A DNA stretch of 28,099 nucleotides from a virus, in the IMG/VR virus record IMGVR_UViG_3300021961_000477, positions 1 to 28,099 of that record. The stretch is one strand, 5' to 3'. A model generated the notes under the pieces. That model was not told the origin of the DNA. It was given only the letters and a program-made list of their open reading frames with translations, and did not search any database. Both the position numbers and the translations under genes were made by a program. Every line of letters begins with the position of its first letter. Positions within the stretch are counted from its first letter, which is position 1. This document shows, one piece after another, positions 1-8,961 of the stretch.

Positions 1-544
1 GGGCTCCTGTTGAGGACATATCACCAACAGCTAATTGATTACCCGTAGATGAGACCGTGCCTGTCGAAGAAAGATTTGAAAATACACCTGACGTTGCGCT
101 TACATATCCGCTAGCATACATGCTACCATCAGATGAAAGCATTAGGTGAGTTTGAGCAGATCCATCGAGAATCAATGGACCAGTCATTGTATCACCTGTA
201 TTTTCGACGTACAGATTTAGATCTGGTCCACCGGGAAGATTGTAGTATGTAGTAGCACTAATTACGGTTGCACTAAATACTGGAGTTGTTAGTGAAGCAG
301 TAGCTCCTTCCGTTGTTGAGCTTGTATCACGAACAGTTAGTACGTCTCCATTTGTACCGTTAACCACAAGTCTCTTGTTTTCGCTAGCATTCTTACCAGT
401 TACTTTAAGAGTTGCGCTGCTTGCAATTTCTAATCTAACAGCATTAGCGTATGCTGAATCAAGAGTTGCTGGGGCTCCACCAGCGGCTGCGCTGGCATTA
501 AACTCAAGTACACCTGAGGTAGGGATAATTAAAACGTTCGTCAT
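1..544 (-). CDS. Tail-fibre-like protein, partial (open at left edge)
   Basis: An open frame runs from an ATG at 544 to the left edge without a stop, so only the N-terminal 181 residues are present. The product is rich in Ser, Thr, Ala and Gly. It contains the motif NTGDTMTGPL, typical of repeats in phage tail fibres, and several S-A-T-x-I/V-S segments like those in the gene at 2242-4926. A ribosome site (AAGGA, 7 bases upstream) supports the start, and the next gene upstream ends 10 bases away, so the fibre genes look co-transcribed. Tail-fibre role is inferred from motif and position; receptor specificity cannot be read. Confidence 0.75.
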   Translation of the reverse strand, partial: MTNVLIIPTSGVLEFNASAAAGGAPATLDSAYANAVRLEIASSATLKVTGKNASENKRLVVNGTNGDVLTVRDTSSTTEGATASLTTPVFSATVISATTYYNLPGGPDLNLYVENTGDTMTGPLILDGSAQTHLMLSSDGSMYASGYVSATSGVFSNLSSTGTVSSTGNQLAVGDMSSTGA

Positions 545-554
545 GATAAATTCC

Positions 555-1868
555 TTATAGCTCTACAATCAATTTAGGTACATCGCATCGTTCTGCCTGT
601 ACCAAATAATAACAATCTATCTTTATATAGTCAGTGAAACTTTCATAATCGAGATAGACTTTATTATTTTCTACCTTTTTTATGAATAACTTTTGATTAG
701 ATCCTATTGGAGTTATTTGCACGGTTATTGAATCCGGGTCAACTAACTTCCTCCAGTAATCCGGTAATTCTATTATATCGCTATTTATTAAGCGACCTCT
801 AACATAAACACCGTTTTCAGGGCCTTCCAGACAGGCGTATCTTAATAATTTCTTTAAAGGAAAGAATGGGTGTTTAATTAAAAAGGATTTAGTTACGGCA
901 GCTAAGTGAGCAAATACGGTTACATTACCGCTGAAACTGGCACCCGAAAGGTAAGCATAATCTCCGGCTGGCTGAAATAAGCTAGATGCTAATGGACTTA
1001 AACCAGTCCCATCCTCTCTAACATAAACTAACTTTCCAGCAGTAGAATCATCAATAAAGAATGCGTCAGTTAGTTGGCTAAATGAATTTACGCCTATAGA
1101 ACTGGTCGGAACCGCAGTTAAAGCAGTCCCAGAAGAGTTAACAACTACTGCAAATCCCGATACTCCAGAATATGTTGAGAAAGTATCATTTAATTGAGTG
1201 AAAGCTGTTACTGGTACAAATGGAGTTCCCGGACTATCACCTGTAAAATTGGGTGTTTGTCCGGGAGGATAAATTTGATCTGTAGTTATCCATGTATTTT
1301 GCCAACTAGTTCCGTTGTACTCTAAAAACTGACCACTAGCCAATAAATCAAAGTCTATAGAAACATCTTCAACAGTTGAATTTAAATAAATACCAGAATA
1401 ATTTATACCTCTTACAGTAGTAGCACTTAATGAAGGTAACGACAATGATCCTGTCATCGTGTCATTACCGGAGGCATTTACATAACGAGCATCAAGAATT
1501 GCGAAGTTTAATTCAATATCGGTTATCTTCCAACCGATGTTTTCAGTGTACTGTAACGTTTCTTTAGCTTGTAAAGTTTGCTTTTTCTTTATGCTAGTAA
1601 TACTAGCTGAGTTGTTTTTTACTTGAACAGTTACTGTTACAGCAGAAGTGTTAGGGTTGTATATCGTTAATTCTTGTATCTGTCTTTTTGTACCCTCATT
1701 GGGGGCTGGAACGACTGTAACTGGATTTATTCCGTTGCTTTGCCCACCTACAGAACTTAACGTAGTCCCGTTATTATGATCTACCCAACTTACTGCATAG
1801 CGTAATTCTGAAGCTACGCTAGAGCCAAGGTATAATTCTAATAGGTAATTTGGCGTGGATAAGATCAT
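555..1868 (-). CDS. Tail-fibre/adhesin protein with duplicated N-terminal domain
   Basis: 437 residues. Residues 1-115 form a beta-rich domain ending in KETLQYTENIGWKI, which matches the whole of the 116-residue neighbour at 1889-2239 (ending GQTLQYSAHKGWSLI). A central part carries the fibre motif NDTMTGSL and Ser/Thr/Ala-rich repeats. The last ~110 residues form a distinct C-terminal domain with the motif LEGPENGVYVRGRL followed by ELPDYW and VDPDSITV; I know this type from tail-fibre-like proteins of marine T4-type phages. Likely a distal tail or capsid-decorating adhesin. No clear ribosome site precedes the ATG. Confidence 0.75.
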   Translation of the reverse strand: MILSTPNYLLELYLGSSVASELRYAVSWVDHNNGTTLSSVGGQSNGINPVTVVPAPNEGTKRQIQELTIYNPNTSAVTVTVQVKNNSASITSIKKKQTLQAKETLQYTENIGWKITDIELNFAILDARYVNASGNDTMTGSLSLPSLSATTVRGINYSGIYLNSTVEDVSIDFDLLASGQFLEYNGTSWQNTWITTDQIYPPGQTPNFTGDSPGTPFVPVTAFTQLNDTFSTYSGVSGFAVVVNSSGTALTAVPTSSIGVNSFSQLTDAFFIDDSTAGKLVYVREDGTGLSPLASSLFQPAGDYAYLSGASFSGNVTVFAHLAAVTKSFLIKHPFFPLKKLLRYACLEGPENGVYVRGRLINSDIIELPDYWRKLVDPDSITVQITPIGSNQKLFIKKVENNKVYLDYESFTDYIKIDCYYLVQAERCDVPKLIVEL

Positions 1869-1888
1869 GTCTAAATGTATTTATCATT

Positions 1889-2239
1889 CTAAATCAGAGA
1901 CCAACCTTTATGTGCCGAGTATTGTAAAGTTTGCCCAGAGCTTAAAGACTCTCTTTTTCTTGTAATCTCTGTAGCTGAATATACTTGACTTATAATTAAA
2001 TTGTGATTAATATCGTCTGCGTTATATATTGAAATATTTTTAATATGTCTTTGATTTGGACTTGTTGCCGCGTTTAATACAGTTGTTCCTGTTGTACTAG
2101 AAATTAAAATAGAAGTATTACCTGCTACAGGAATTCTTGAAGTGTGGTCTGCATAATCAATATTGACATGGAGAGAACTAACGTTTATAGCTTCCTCTAA
2201 TGTTATTTTTAATGATTGATTAGTGTCAGATAAAAACAT
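1889..2239 (-). CDS. Small structural protein, stand-alone copy of a fibre N-terminal domain
   Basis: 116 residues. It aligns end to end with the first ~115 residues of the next gene downstream: both share the pattern I-x-x-L/I-S/T-I-Y-N and the tail TLQYSAHKGW, with a shared run of basic residues before it. It lies 2 bases from the fibre gene at 2242-4926 and is probably translated from the same message. The domain may be an attachment or trimerisation module; that is inference. No enzyme motif is visible. Confidence 0.65.
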   Translation of the reverse strand: MFLSDTNQSLKITLEEAINVSSLHVNIDYADHTSRIPVAGNTSILISSTTGTTVLNAATSPNQRHIKNISIYNADDINHNLIISQVYSATEITRKRESLSSGQTLQYSAHKGWSLI

Positions 2240-2241
2240 AA

Positions 2242-4926
2242 TTAACTCACAAACACTGTTAAATGCAATCTACTTATAGCACCACTTACAGACTTAAATA
2301 CAAGAACTATCCAGTCTTCAGAGAAAGAAACATTAATTGGATGAGTATTTCCTCCAGTTGTGCTGTCCGTTACTTCTGTATCATAAAGAACAGTGTTCCC
2401 AACATCGTCTGGGTTTGATACGTCGGCAGCTTGATAAATACTCCACGTTGCAGATGTTCCTCCAATAATAACAGAGTTAATTTGATTTATTGTATCTATA
2501 TAACCCTCTCCATAAAATAGAGGGATAATCATGTTAGCTGAGGGATTCTCTATGTTTATTGAAATTGGTCTTACTTGCTTTGGAATATTTTGATAAGTAG
2601 TTGCAGATACTGTTGTCGCACTTACAGTTCCTGTAAAATTACAACCGGATAATGTAGCATACTGAGTATGTGGATTACCTGTTGTCAATCCAGCAAGATC
2701 ATTGTGAGATCCGGGAGCATAGTAACCACCAGTATTATTCCAAACCAATACTTGGCCTGTAGCAGATGCAGGAGTTCTACTTACGTTGTGGAGTTCTTGA
2801 ATCTCGTAACCATGTTGAACTTGAGCTAATATTTTTCCAGTTGAAGAAGCACCTACAACTAATACAGTACCAACAATTTCAGGATGGTTTGGAGCGGATG
2901 CGTACAAATTTGTTATGCTTCCGGGAGTTATTCCTAAATATAGAACATCCCCAACTGAAAATAAACTTGTATCAATACCTGTTACTTCACCGTAAACTGC
3001 CATCAAACCACGATCACCGTTTACTAAAGTTTGTTTTAGGATACCCATTCCTTTGTGAGTAGTAGCTTCAGATGATGCTGTAGCTAATGCAATTGTAGGC
3101 ATATTTGACACATACCCACTAACATAAACAACTGTTCCTACATTTAGAGTTGTTCCTGTTTGATTCATAACTCTAAGAGAAACTTCTTGACCGAGTTTTA
3201 AATCTGTTTGATTTGCACTTCTGAGTATAAGTGTCTTTGTATCATCATTATAATACAGAAGACCTTCATCAATATCTAAACCTGATGTGGCTGAAGGATC
3301 TGTAGCAAAAAGAAAGCCTAATCCCTCTTCGACCTCAGGGGGTGGTTGCTCTGTAAAAACAGCAGTCCATTTAGAACCATCCCAACTTAAAATAGAGCCA
3401 TATTGGGGTGCTGCAGCAATATTAACATCACTTAAACCACTTAATGCTGATGCGCCGCCTGAGGAATTTTTTGGAATCCAAGCAGTGTTTTCCCAAGTTA
3501 ACACTTGCCCATTTGTCGGTGTTGTAGGATAGTTTATATCCTTTAATGCACTTGCATCTGTAGCTGATAGGATATTTAAACTCTTATCCCTTATTCCGGC
3601 CACCGACCAGTGACCTACTGTAGCGTCCCCTGTTGGATTATTATAATTTTCAACGTGAAGATACAACCATTTATCTAATTGTCTTAAATAAGTTGCTACT
3701 GGAACTTCTTGATTTGGAGTTGTATTATTATAATGATACCCTGAAAAACTCGTATTCGTTGCTATAAACGGAGCACTTACTCCTACTGTTTCATTTGTGT
3801 AAGATTTTATTTGTGCAGCACTTAAACCTTCAGTTGGACTGTAGAAAACTATTTTATTATTAGCTGATAATCCACCAAGGCCAGCTATATCTTCAAATTT
3901 AATTCCATAAGATCCATTAAATGTTAAAAACCCAGTCATCACATCCCCAGCAGAACTGACATAATTGTTTGCTATGGTTGTTGACAAATTAGTTATGTCA
4001 GTATCAGTGGCATATAAGGACAATTCAGAGCTACTTACATAAGTACTTGATATTAATGCTGATAAAGAATTTATACTATTTGTTAATTCAGTATCAGTAG
4101 CATAAGCTGCTAATTGTGATGCGCTTACATAAGTGGATGAAATTACTGTAGATAAAGCATTTATACTATTTGTTAATTCAATATCAGTGGCGTAATCAGC
4201 TAACTGTATGGAACTTACATAAGTGGAAGATATTACTGTAGATAAAGCATTTATACTATTTGTTAATTCAGTGTCGGTAGCAAGTGAATCTAGTTGAGAT
4301 CCACTCACATAAATTGAAGCGATTGTAGCTGATAAATTGGTAATATCAGCATCTGTGGCATAAGCTGTTAGCTCAGAGCTACTGACGTATACAGAAGCTA
4401 TTGTTGTTGATAAATTTGATATATCTGTGGTTGTTGCGAATCCCGTCAACTCTGAACTGCTAACATAAATAGATGCTATAGTAGCTGATAAGGCATCTAA
4501 GTCAGCCATAGATAATCCTACAGCAGGTTCAAATGAATATAATGGATTTATCCCATCATAATCAACAAATAAATAACCACTTGTAATAGGTAATGGAATA
4601 CTGCTTACAGCACTATCACCAGATCTAAAATAGATTGCACCAACAGATGCATCGGTAATAGACACTGCACCTCCTGCTACGGGAAGTCCAAGCCAATCTA
4701 TTGCAGAAATTGAAGATACTATAAGTTCTTGAATAGCGGATATATAGTTTACTTTTATAGTTGTAGCAGATATTGACGATACTACAAAGTCACCTGTAGC
4801 GGACAAAGATTCTACGATTATATCAGTAGCAGAAACCGAACTAGCTGATATAGTGTTGGATTCTTTTAATCCGTTAGGCTGACCTTCATCGTCATACCTT
4901 ACAACTAGAGGAAATTGATAGGGCAT
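2242..4926 (-). CDS. Large tail-fibre protein
   Basis: 894 residues. The N-terminus has several SISAT/SLSAT repeats. A central block (DNA 3958-4465) has six repeats of 26 or 30 residues with the core YATDTELTN...YVSS, followed by GDVMTGFLTF. Further on are three 'G-x-V/I-L-x-W' segments (GQVLTWENTAW, GSILSWDGSKW, GQVLVWNNTG), typical of phage fibre and tail-tip proteins, and a segment with KGMGI, QELHNV and HTQYATLSG motifs. The C-terminal ~110 residues look like a beta-sandwich head. The repeats suggest an elongated trimeric fibre. Function rests on motifs and context. Confidence 0.8.
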   Translation of the reverse strand: MPYQFPLVVRYDDEGQPNGLKESNTISASSVSATDIIVESLSATGDFVVSSISATTIKVNYISAIQELIVSSISAIDWLGLPVAGGAVSITDASVGAIYFRSGDSAVSSIPLPITSGYLFVDYDGINPLYSFEPAVGLSMADLDALSATIASIYVSSSELTGFATTTDISNLSTTIASVYVSSSELTAYATDADITNLSATIASIYVSGSQLDSLATDTELTNSINALSTVISSTYVSSIQLADYATDIELTNSINALSTVISSTYVSASQLAAYATDTELTNSINSLSALISSTYVSSSELSLYATDTDITNLSTTIANNYVSSAGDVMTGFLTFNGSYGIKFEDIAGLGGLSANNKIVFYSPTEGLSAAQIKSYTNETVGVSAPFIATNTSFSGYHYNNTTPNQEVPVATYLRQLDKWLYLHVENYNNPTGDATVGHWSVAGIRDKSLNILSATDASALKDINYPTTPTNGQVLTWENTAWIPKNSSGGASALSGLSDVNIAAAPQYGSILSWDGSKWTAVFTEQPPPEVEEGLGFLFATDPSATSGLDIDEGLLYYNDDTKTLILRSANQTDLKLGQEVSLRVMNQTGTTLNVGTVVYVSGYVSNMPTIALATASSEATTHKGMGILKQTLVNGDRGLMAVYGEVTGIDTSLFSVGDVLYLGITPGSITNLYASAPNHPEIVGTVLVVGASSTGKILAQVQHGYEIQELHNVSRTPASATGQVLVWNNTGGYYAPGSHNDLAGLTTGNPHTQYATLSGCNFTGTVSATTVSATTYQNIPKQVRPISINIENPSANMIIPLFYGEGYIDTINQINSVIIGGTSATWSIYQAADVSNPDDVGNTVLYDTEVTDSTTGGNTHPINVSFSEDWIVLVFKSVSGAISRLHLTVFVS
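3958..4465 (-). repeat. Six coding repeats of the tail-fibre shaft
   Basis: Six tandem coding units of 26 or 30 residues, each starting near SS-x-x-L-x-x-YATD and ending I-A/S-S-x-YV. The 30-residue units carry four extra residues (NSIN). At DNA level two neighbouring units share the stretch encoding LTNSINALSTVIS almost unchanged, pointing to recent unequal duplication. Confidence 0.8.
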
Positions 4927-4932
4927 CGTCTA

Positions 4933-7047
4933 TCACTTTTTACCCTTTTTCTTTTTACCACGAAGAAGTTTAAAATCTTCGGCATCTAGTTTTTTGTTTT
5001 TATTTACATCAATAAGATGTTGTTTACCTTTTAAACCTTTATGGCTTGATTCTTCTTGCTTATCTTCTTCTTCGTCCTCTTCTTCATCCTCTTCGCCTTC
5101 CTCCTCACCTTCTTCTTCATCTTTGTGGGAGTCGATATCGATGTGGACTTCATCATCATCGCTGTCGGAATCTGCATCATTATCAGCAGTATCAACATCA
5201 ATGTTGACATCTCCATCTCCTTCTTCGTTTTCTTCATTTTCTTCACCCATTTCATGATCTTCCATGGCTTCTTCTTCAGGTGTTTCCTCGCCACCAAAAG
5301 CTTCCGCTTGATCATCACCTTGCATATCCTCCACTCCTAAATCATTTTTAAGAGTAGCAATCATATCTTCTAATTCTTTTAGGTTGTTCAGAAGTTGGTC
5401 TTCTGGCATTTGATCGGATGGAGGCATCTCATCATCACTTCCTAAATCTTCTGGAGATGCTTCGCTTTCCATGCCTTCTTCGGGAGGCATTTCTTCTTGT
5501 GGCATATCATCTCCCATACCTTCTTCAGGCATCTCTTCTCCCATTTCCTCTTGAGGTAATTCACCTTCCATACCTTCTTCAGGCATTTCTTCTCCCATAC
5601 CTTCTTCTGGCATCTCTTCCTCTGGTTGAGCATCTATCTCTGCTCCATACTGATCATCGGACATTTGATCATCCTCTTGTCCCATGCCTTGAGTTAATCC
5701 TCCAATATCTGCTCCCATTAAGTCTGCACTGGCTCCTTGACCACCAGACATGTTGCCTTGGATCATCTTTAAAACTGAACCAATCTTACCTAAATCATCT
5801 GCAACTTTATTGAAGTCTAAATAATTTAATAAATTTGTTTCGTTTATAAATTTTGAGTACTGTGCTTTAGCAAAAACTTCATTTAAGAAATCAGCGACAT
5901 CAATAGTTTCCACACCGTTCTTTTTCTTAAGAACCGATGCCATCTCCGACAATACTCTTCTTAAATTAGATCCTTTTGGAGAAAGTATAGAAAGTGCTTC
6001 AAATATTAAAGCTTCTGTGTTAGCTAAACTTGCAAAAGTAGGAGTTTCAGTTAAGTTAGAAACGTTAATACCATACTTTTCGTTTAATAAATTAATTAAA
6101 TAATTTTTTACTGGCTTTTTAGACTCATAAACTAAAGAAACAAATTTCTTTAGTTGTATGTCGCTGTAATCTTGTTCTAATAAATTTAGAACGGTTCTAA
6201 AGGTTTCTACTAATTGTTTCTTTGTTGTTAAAGCAAAGTAAGGAACCTGATGAATTACCTGAGCTAGGCTTTCATAAATCTTAGAAGAATCCTGCTCATA
6301 TACCATCGCTGCTAAGTTAGCGACTAAATCATTATTAGACCAAATTGTGTTAAAACTATCTTTTGATTCATTTAACTCTTTATTTATAAGTTCAATCTTA
6401 GTTAAATGCTCGTAAAGATTTTGAGTTACTCTTCCGGGTATTCTGTAAGAGCCTTCATTTAAATTTTCATAGTTTACTTTAGGTAAGTTAAAACACTCAG
6501 AAATTGCTGTAGCTAGTTTTACTGCGCTTTTGATTTCAGATATACCAGAAATAACTTTTGAGTTCTTTTTTAAGAAAGATATTAAAGTATCTTTAACTTC
6601 TAATACTCTTTTAAACTCTTGAGAGTTAGTTATCTTAGAATCCTTAAATCTTTTGCTTCTTTCCACTAACTTCTTTTTTGTGTTAGTGAACTGCAATCTA
6701 AGCTCCCACAATTTTAATATGTCATCAAAATTGTCTTCAGCGTTTATTAAATCACTTTCAATTATATTTGATAAAAATGTAGATACTCTTTTGTCAACCA
6801 ACTGAGAGAATTTACTCTTTTCTTCAAATATAGAAGTATCTTCAACTTTTATGTTTTCCAAAACATAAGGTTTATTGGAATTGAATGTTCCTTTTATTAC
6901 TTTATCATTTTCAGTAATAAGAGTTACTTCATTACCATCTACAGAGAATACTTCAACATTTTCTCTTAATGATCTTCCGAGAAAATCTGCTAACTTTACT
7001 AAGTTAGTAAAATAACGGTTTCTATTTTCAAATACGTTGGTTAACAT
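4933..7047 (-). CDS. Large acidic structural protein, candidate prohead scaffold/core
   Basis: 704 residues in two parts. Residues 1 to ~450 are mostly helical, Lys/Glu/Asn-rich and without a motif I recognise. From ~460 on the protein is extremely acidic: a degenerate E-E-M-P-E-E-G-M repeat, then long Glu/Asp runs, then a very basic tail. Near the end DVNKNKKLDAED fits an EF-hand-type calcium loop (acidic or Asn residues at positions 1, 3, 5, 9 and 12). The start has a good ribosome site (AAGGTGA). Its place after the portal is where T4-type phages carry prohead core and protease genes, so a scaffold or core role is likely but unproven. Confidence 0.7.
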   Translation of the reverse strand: MLTNVFENRNRYFTNLVKLADFLGRSLRENVEVFSVDGNEVTLITENDKVIKGTFNSNKPYVLENIKVEDTSIFEEKSKFSQLVDKRVSTFLSNIIESDLINAEDNFDDILKLWELRLQFTNTKKKLVERSKRFKDSKITNSQEFKRVLEVKDTLISFLKKNSKVISGISEIKSAVKLATAISECFNLPKVNYENLNEGSYRIPGRVTQNLYEHLTKIELINKELNESKDSFNTIWSNNDLVANLAAMVYEQDSSKIYESLAQVIHQVPYFALTTKKQLVETFRTVLNLLEQDYSDIQLKKFVSLVYESKKPVKNYLINLLNEKYGINVSNLTETPTFASLANTEALIFEALSILSPKGSNLRRVLSEMASVLKKKNGVETIDVADFLNEVFAKAQYSKFINETNLLNYLDFNKVADDLGKIGSVLKMIQGNMSGGQGASADLMGADIGGLTQGMGQEDDQMSDDQYGAEIDAQPEEEMPEEGMGEEMPEEGMEGELPQEEMGEEMPEEGMGDDMPQEEMPPEEGMESEASPEDLGSDDEMPPSDQMPEDQLLNNLKELEDMIATLKNDLGVEDMQGDDQAEAFGGEETPEEEAMEDHEMGEENEENEEGDGDVNIDVDTADNDADSDSDDDEVHIDIDSHKDEEEGEEEGEEDEEEDEEEDKQEESSHKGLKGKQHLIDVNKNKKLDAEDFKLLRGKKKKGKK
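5470..5640 (-). repeat. Degenerate coding repeat for an acidic E-E-M-P-E-E-G-M block
   Basis: About seven imperfect copies of a 24-36-base unit. The coding-strand pattern GAAGAAGGTATGG and its relatives recur, giving the acidic Met/Pro/Glu block of the protein at 4933-7047. Repeats of this kind change length easily. Confidence 0.7.
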
Positions 7048-7089
7048 TAGTCACCTTAACTATCAAACTTATCTAGGGTTATTGATCTA

Positions 7090-8961
7090 TCAATTTTTAG
7101 TAATTTTATTCTTATAACTTAATAGTGATTGCATTGCTTCTAAAGCTTTTGGTGAACATCCATTGTTTTCCATCAGCTTAAGCAGTCCACTTAAATCAGA
7201 AGATTCCTTAGCGGTTGTTGGAGGCACGTTCTCTGCGGGCTCTTGTCCTCCAGCCTCTCCGGGTCCGGGACCAGCCATAGGGGCTCCTGCGGGCATTGGA
7301 GGCATACCAGCAACACCACCCATAGCCATGGGGTCTCCAGCAGATCCGGGTGGGGGCATACCAGTCTTTATACTAACTGCTATTGGGTCGTTTGCCTCAT
7401 CCTCTAAGTTTTTCATGAGTTGTTCAATCTCAGAGTCACTTAATTGATAATAATTTTTATAAATATACTCTAATGGGAATATACCCAGCATCTTAACTGC
7501 ACCTACGACTCTAGCTTTTTGTTCATCAATATCAAGTTGACGCTTTGCAGCCATGTCAGAAGGCTCAGGTAACTTAATTTTTACTTTATTTGTTACAAAA
7601 TAAGTAAATCCTCTAATTAAAAGATGTCTTTTTGCTATGGTTTCAAGACCAATTTCAATAGATCTCTGTATTCTTGCTACTACTCTAGCAAATTTAACAT
7701 CTAATTGAGCTAAGTTAGCTTTTCTTTCTGGGGATTGATCCTTTTCTACGATGTAATCTTTAGGAATCTTCAAAGCGGCGAGTAATTTGTCACGAAAATA
7801 CTTAACGTCATCTGTTTCACCAAGATTTTCAGCACCTTTTAGTGTTTCTATCTTAGTTCCAGTGCGATTTCCATTAACTGCTACGAAGAAATCCTCATCA
7901 GCAGACATTGGATTGTATCTTGCGTTGATATTTCCACTCCCATAATCGTAAAACTTTTCTTTTCTGAACTTTTGCTTCTGTTTCTCAAGAAACATTTCAG
8001 CTTTTGATGCTGGTAATTGACCTACATCCAAATAAAATATACGTCTTTCTGGAGCACGGCTTAATCTATAGATCAACATAGCATCTTCCATCAGCTTAAG
8101 TGATCTGTAAACTTGTCTAGCGGCTGCTGCAACGCTCTTTCCGTATGGATAATAATAAGGATCAGAAGTATGAAGACGGAAATGTACAATTTGATTTTTA
8201 TCAAGTGGTATCACTTGACGATTTTTCATTACATCTCCTTGAACACCGAAATTATCCCAGTCTTCTCTTAATGGAATTTCTTGTAAGAAATCTGTAGTGT
8301 GACCGTATTCATTCTCTACACGATAAAGATAGTTTGGATTTAGTATCTTTATACGTTGAATACCAGCCTTAATGTTGTTTAAGTCTGGAACTAACTCTAT
8401 AAAGCAATCTCCATACTTCACAACATTACGAACAACGTCCCAAAGAAATCTATCTAAATTAATTGTTTCAAATAATTCTTTTATTTCTTCTTTAGCTAGC
8501 TCATCATCAGTGATAATTTGCCACTCAGATCCGTCTAAATGAGTTTGTGTACAATCATCAGCATAAATATCAAACGCTGAACTGATTTCTGGGTAACTAT
8601 CCATATCTTCAAACTCTTTGTAACGACGTTTTCTGTCGTACTCAGATTGAGTTATGTTAATATGATCATTCTTACGATAAGGGGATACAACACCTCCAAG
8701 CATTGTATCTGCCATTAATACCGTGTCGCCAGCCAGAGGGTGTAAGTTAGGTTTTTGTTGCTGTGGTATTGGAGATAAATTATCTAAAGGCTGATTAAAT
8801 TTATCTGTTTGATATTGTTGAGCTATAGCTTCTGCGCCTTTGGTGCTAAAGAATTTAGCAAAAAACTTACCAATTTGGCCTATAGGAAACCAAGGCGATC
8901 CAAATGCTGGCGTTCCTGTCCCGAATTCTGTGTAACCTTCGTTTATCTTCCTAGTAGCCAT
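7090..8961 (-). CDS. Portal vertex protein (T4 gp20-like)
   Basis: 623 residues. Forms the dodecameric ring at the capsid vertex through which the terminase pumps DNA. Recognisable gp20-family landmarks are MDSYPEISSAFDIYADDC near residues 120-137, GDCFIELVPD at 184-193, LIYRLSRAPERRIFYLDVG at 296-314, the downstream FYDYGSGNI region and KYFRDKLLAALKIPKDYI at 387-404. The last ~110 residues are a Pro/Gly/Ala/Met-rich tail, probably disordered. A ribosome site (GAGGAAG) precedes the start. The gene begins inside the 3' end of the terminase gene (19-base overlap), so the two are probably translationally coupled. Confidence 0.93.
   Translation of the reverse strand: MATRKINEGYTEFGTGTPAFGSPWFPIGQIGKFFAKFFSTKGAEAIAQQYQTDKFNQPLDNLSPIPQQQKPNLHPLAGDTVLMADTMLGGVVSPYRKNDHINITQSEYDRKRRYKEFEDMDSYPEISSAFDIYADDCTQTHLDGSEWQIITDDELAKEEIKELFETINLDRFLWDVVRNVVKYGDCFIELVPDLNNIKAGIQRIKILNPNYLYRVENEYGHTTDFLQEIPLREDWDNFGVQGDVMKNRQVIPLDKNQIVHFRLHTSDPYYYPYGKSVAAAARQVYRSLKLMEDAMLIYRLSRAPERRIFYLDVGQLPASKAEMFLEKQKQKFRKEKFYDYGSGNINARYNPMSADEDFFVAVNGNRTGTKIETLKGAENLGETDDVKYFRDKLLAALKIPKDYIVEKDQSPERKANLAQLDVKFARVVARIQRSIEIGLETIAKRHLLIRGFTYFVTNKVKIKLPEPSDMAAKRQLDIDEQKARVVGAVKMLGIFPLEYIYKNYYQLSDSEIEQLMKNLEDEANDPIAVSIKTGMPPPGSAGDPMAMGGVAGMPPMPAGAPMAGPGPGEAGGQEPAENVPPTTAKESSDLSGLLKLMENNGCSPKALEAMQSLLSYKNKITKN

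Noticed and set aside
1869-1886. T4-type late promoter (TGATAAATAC on the minus strand before the gene at 1868)
   Set aside because: A single near-match; no similar box precedes the other late genes.
4994-5813. Several plus-strand frames opposite the acidic-repeat gene, with runs of Ser, Phe or Leu
   Set aside because: They are antisense shadows of the Glu/Asp/Met/Pro repeats on the minus strand; no starts or ribosome sites, and composition is explained by the repeat.
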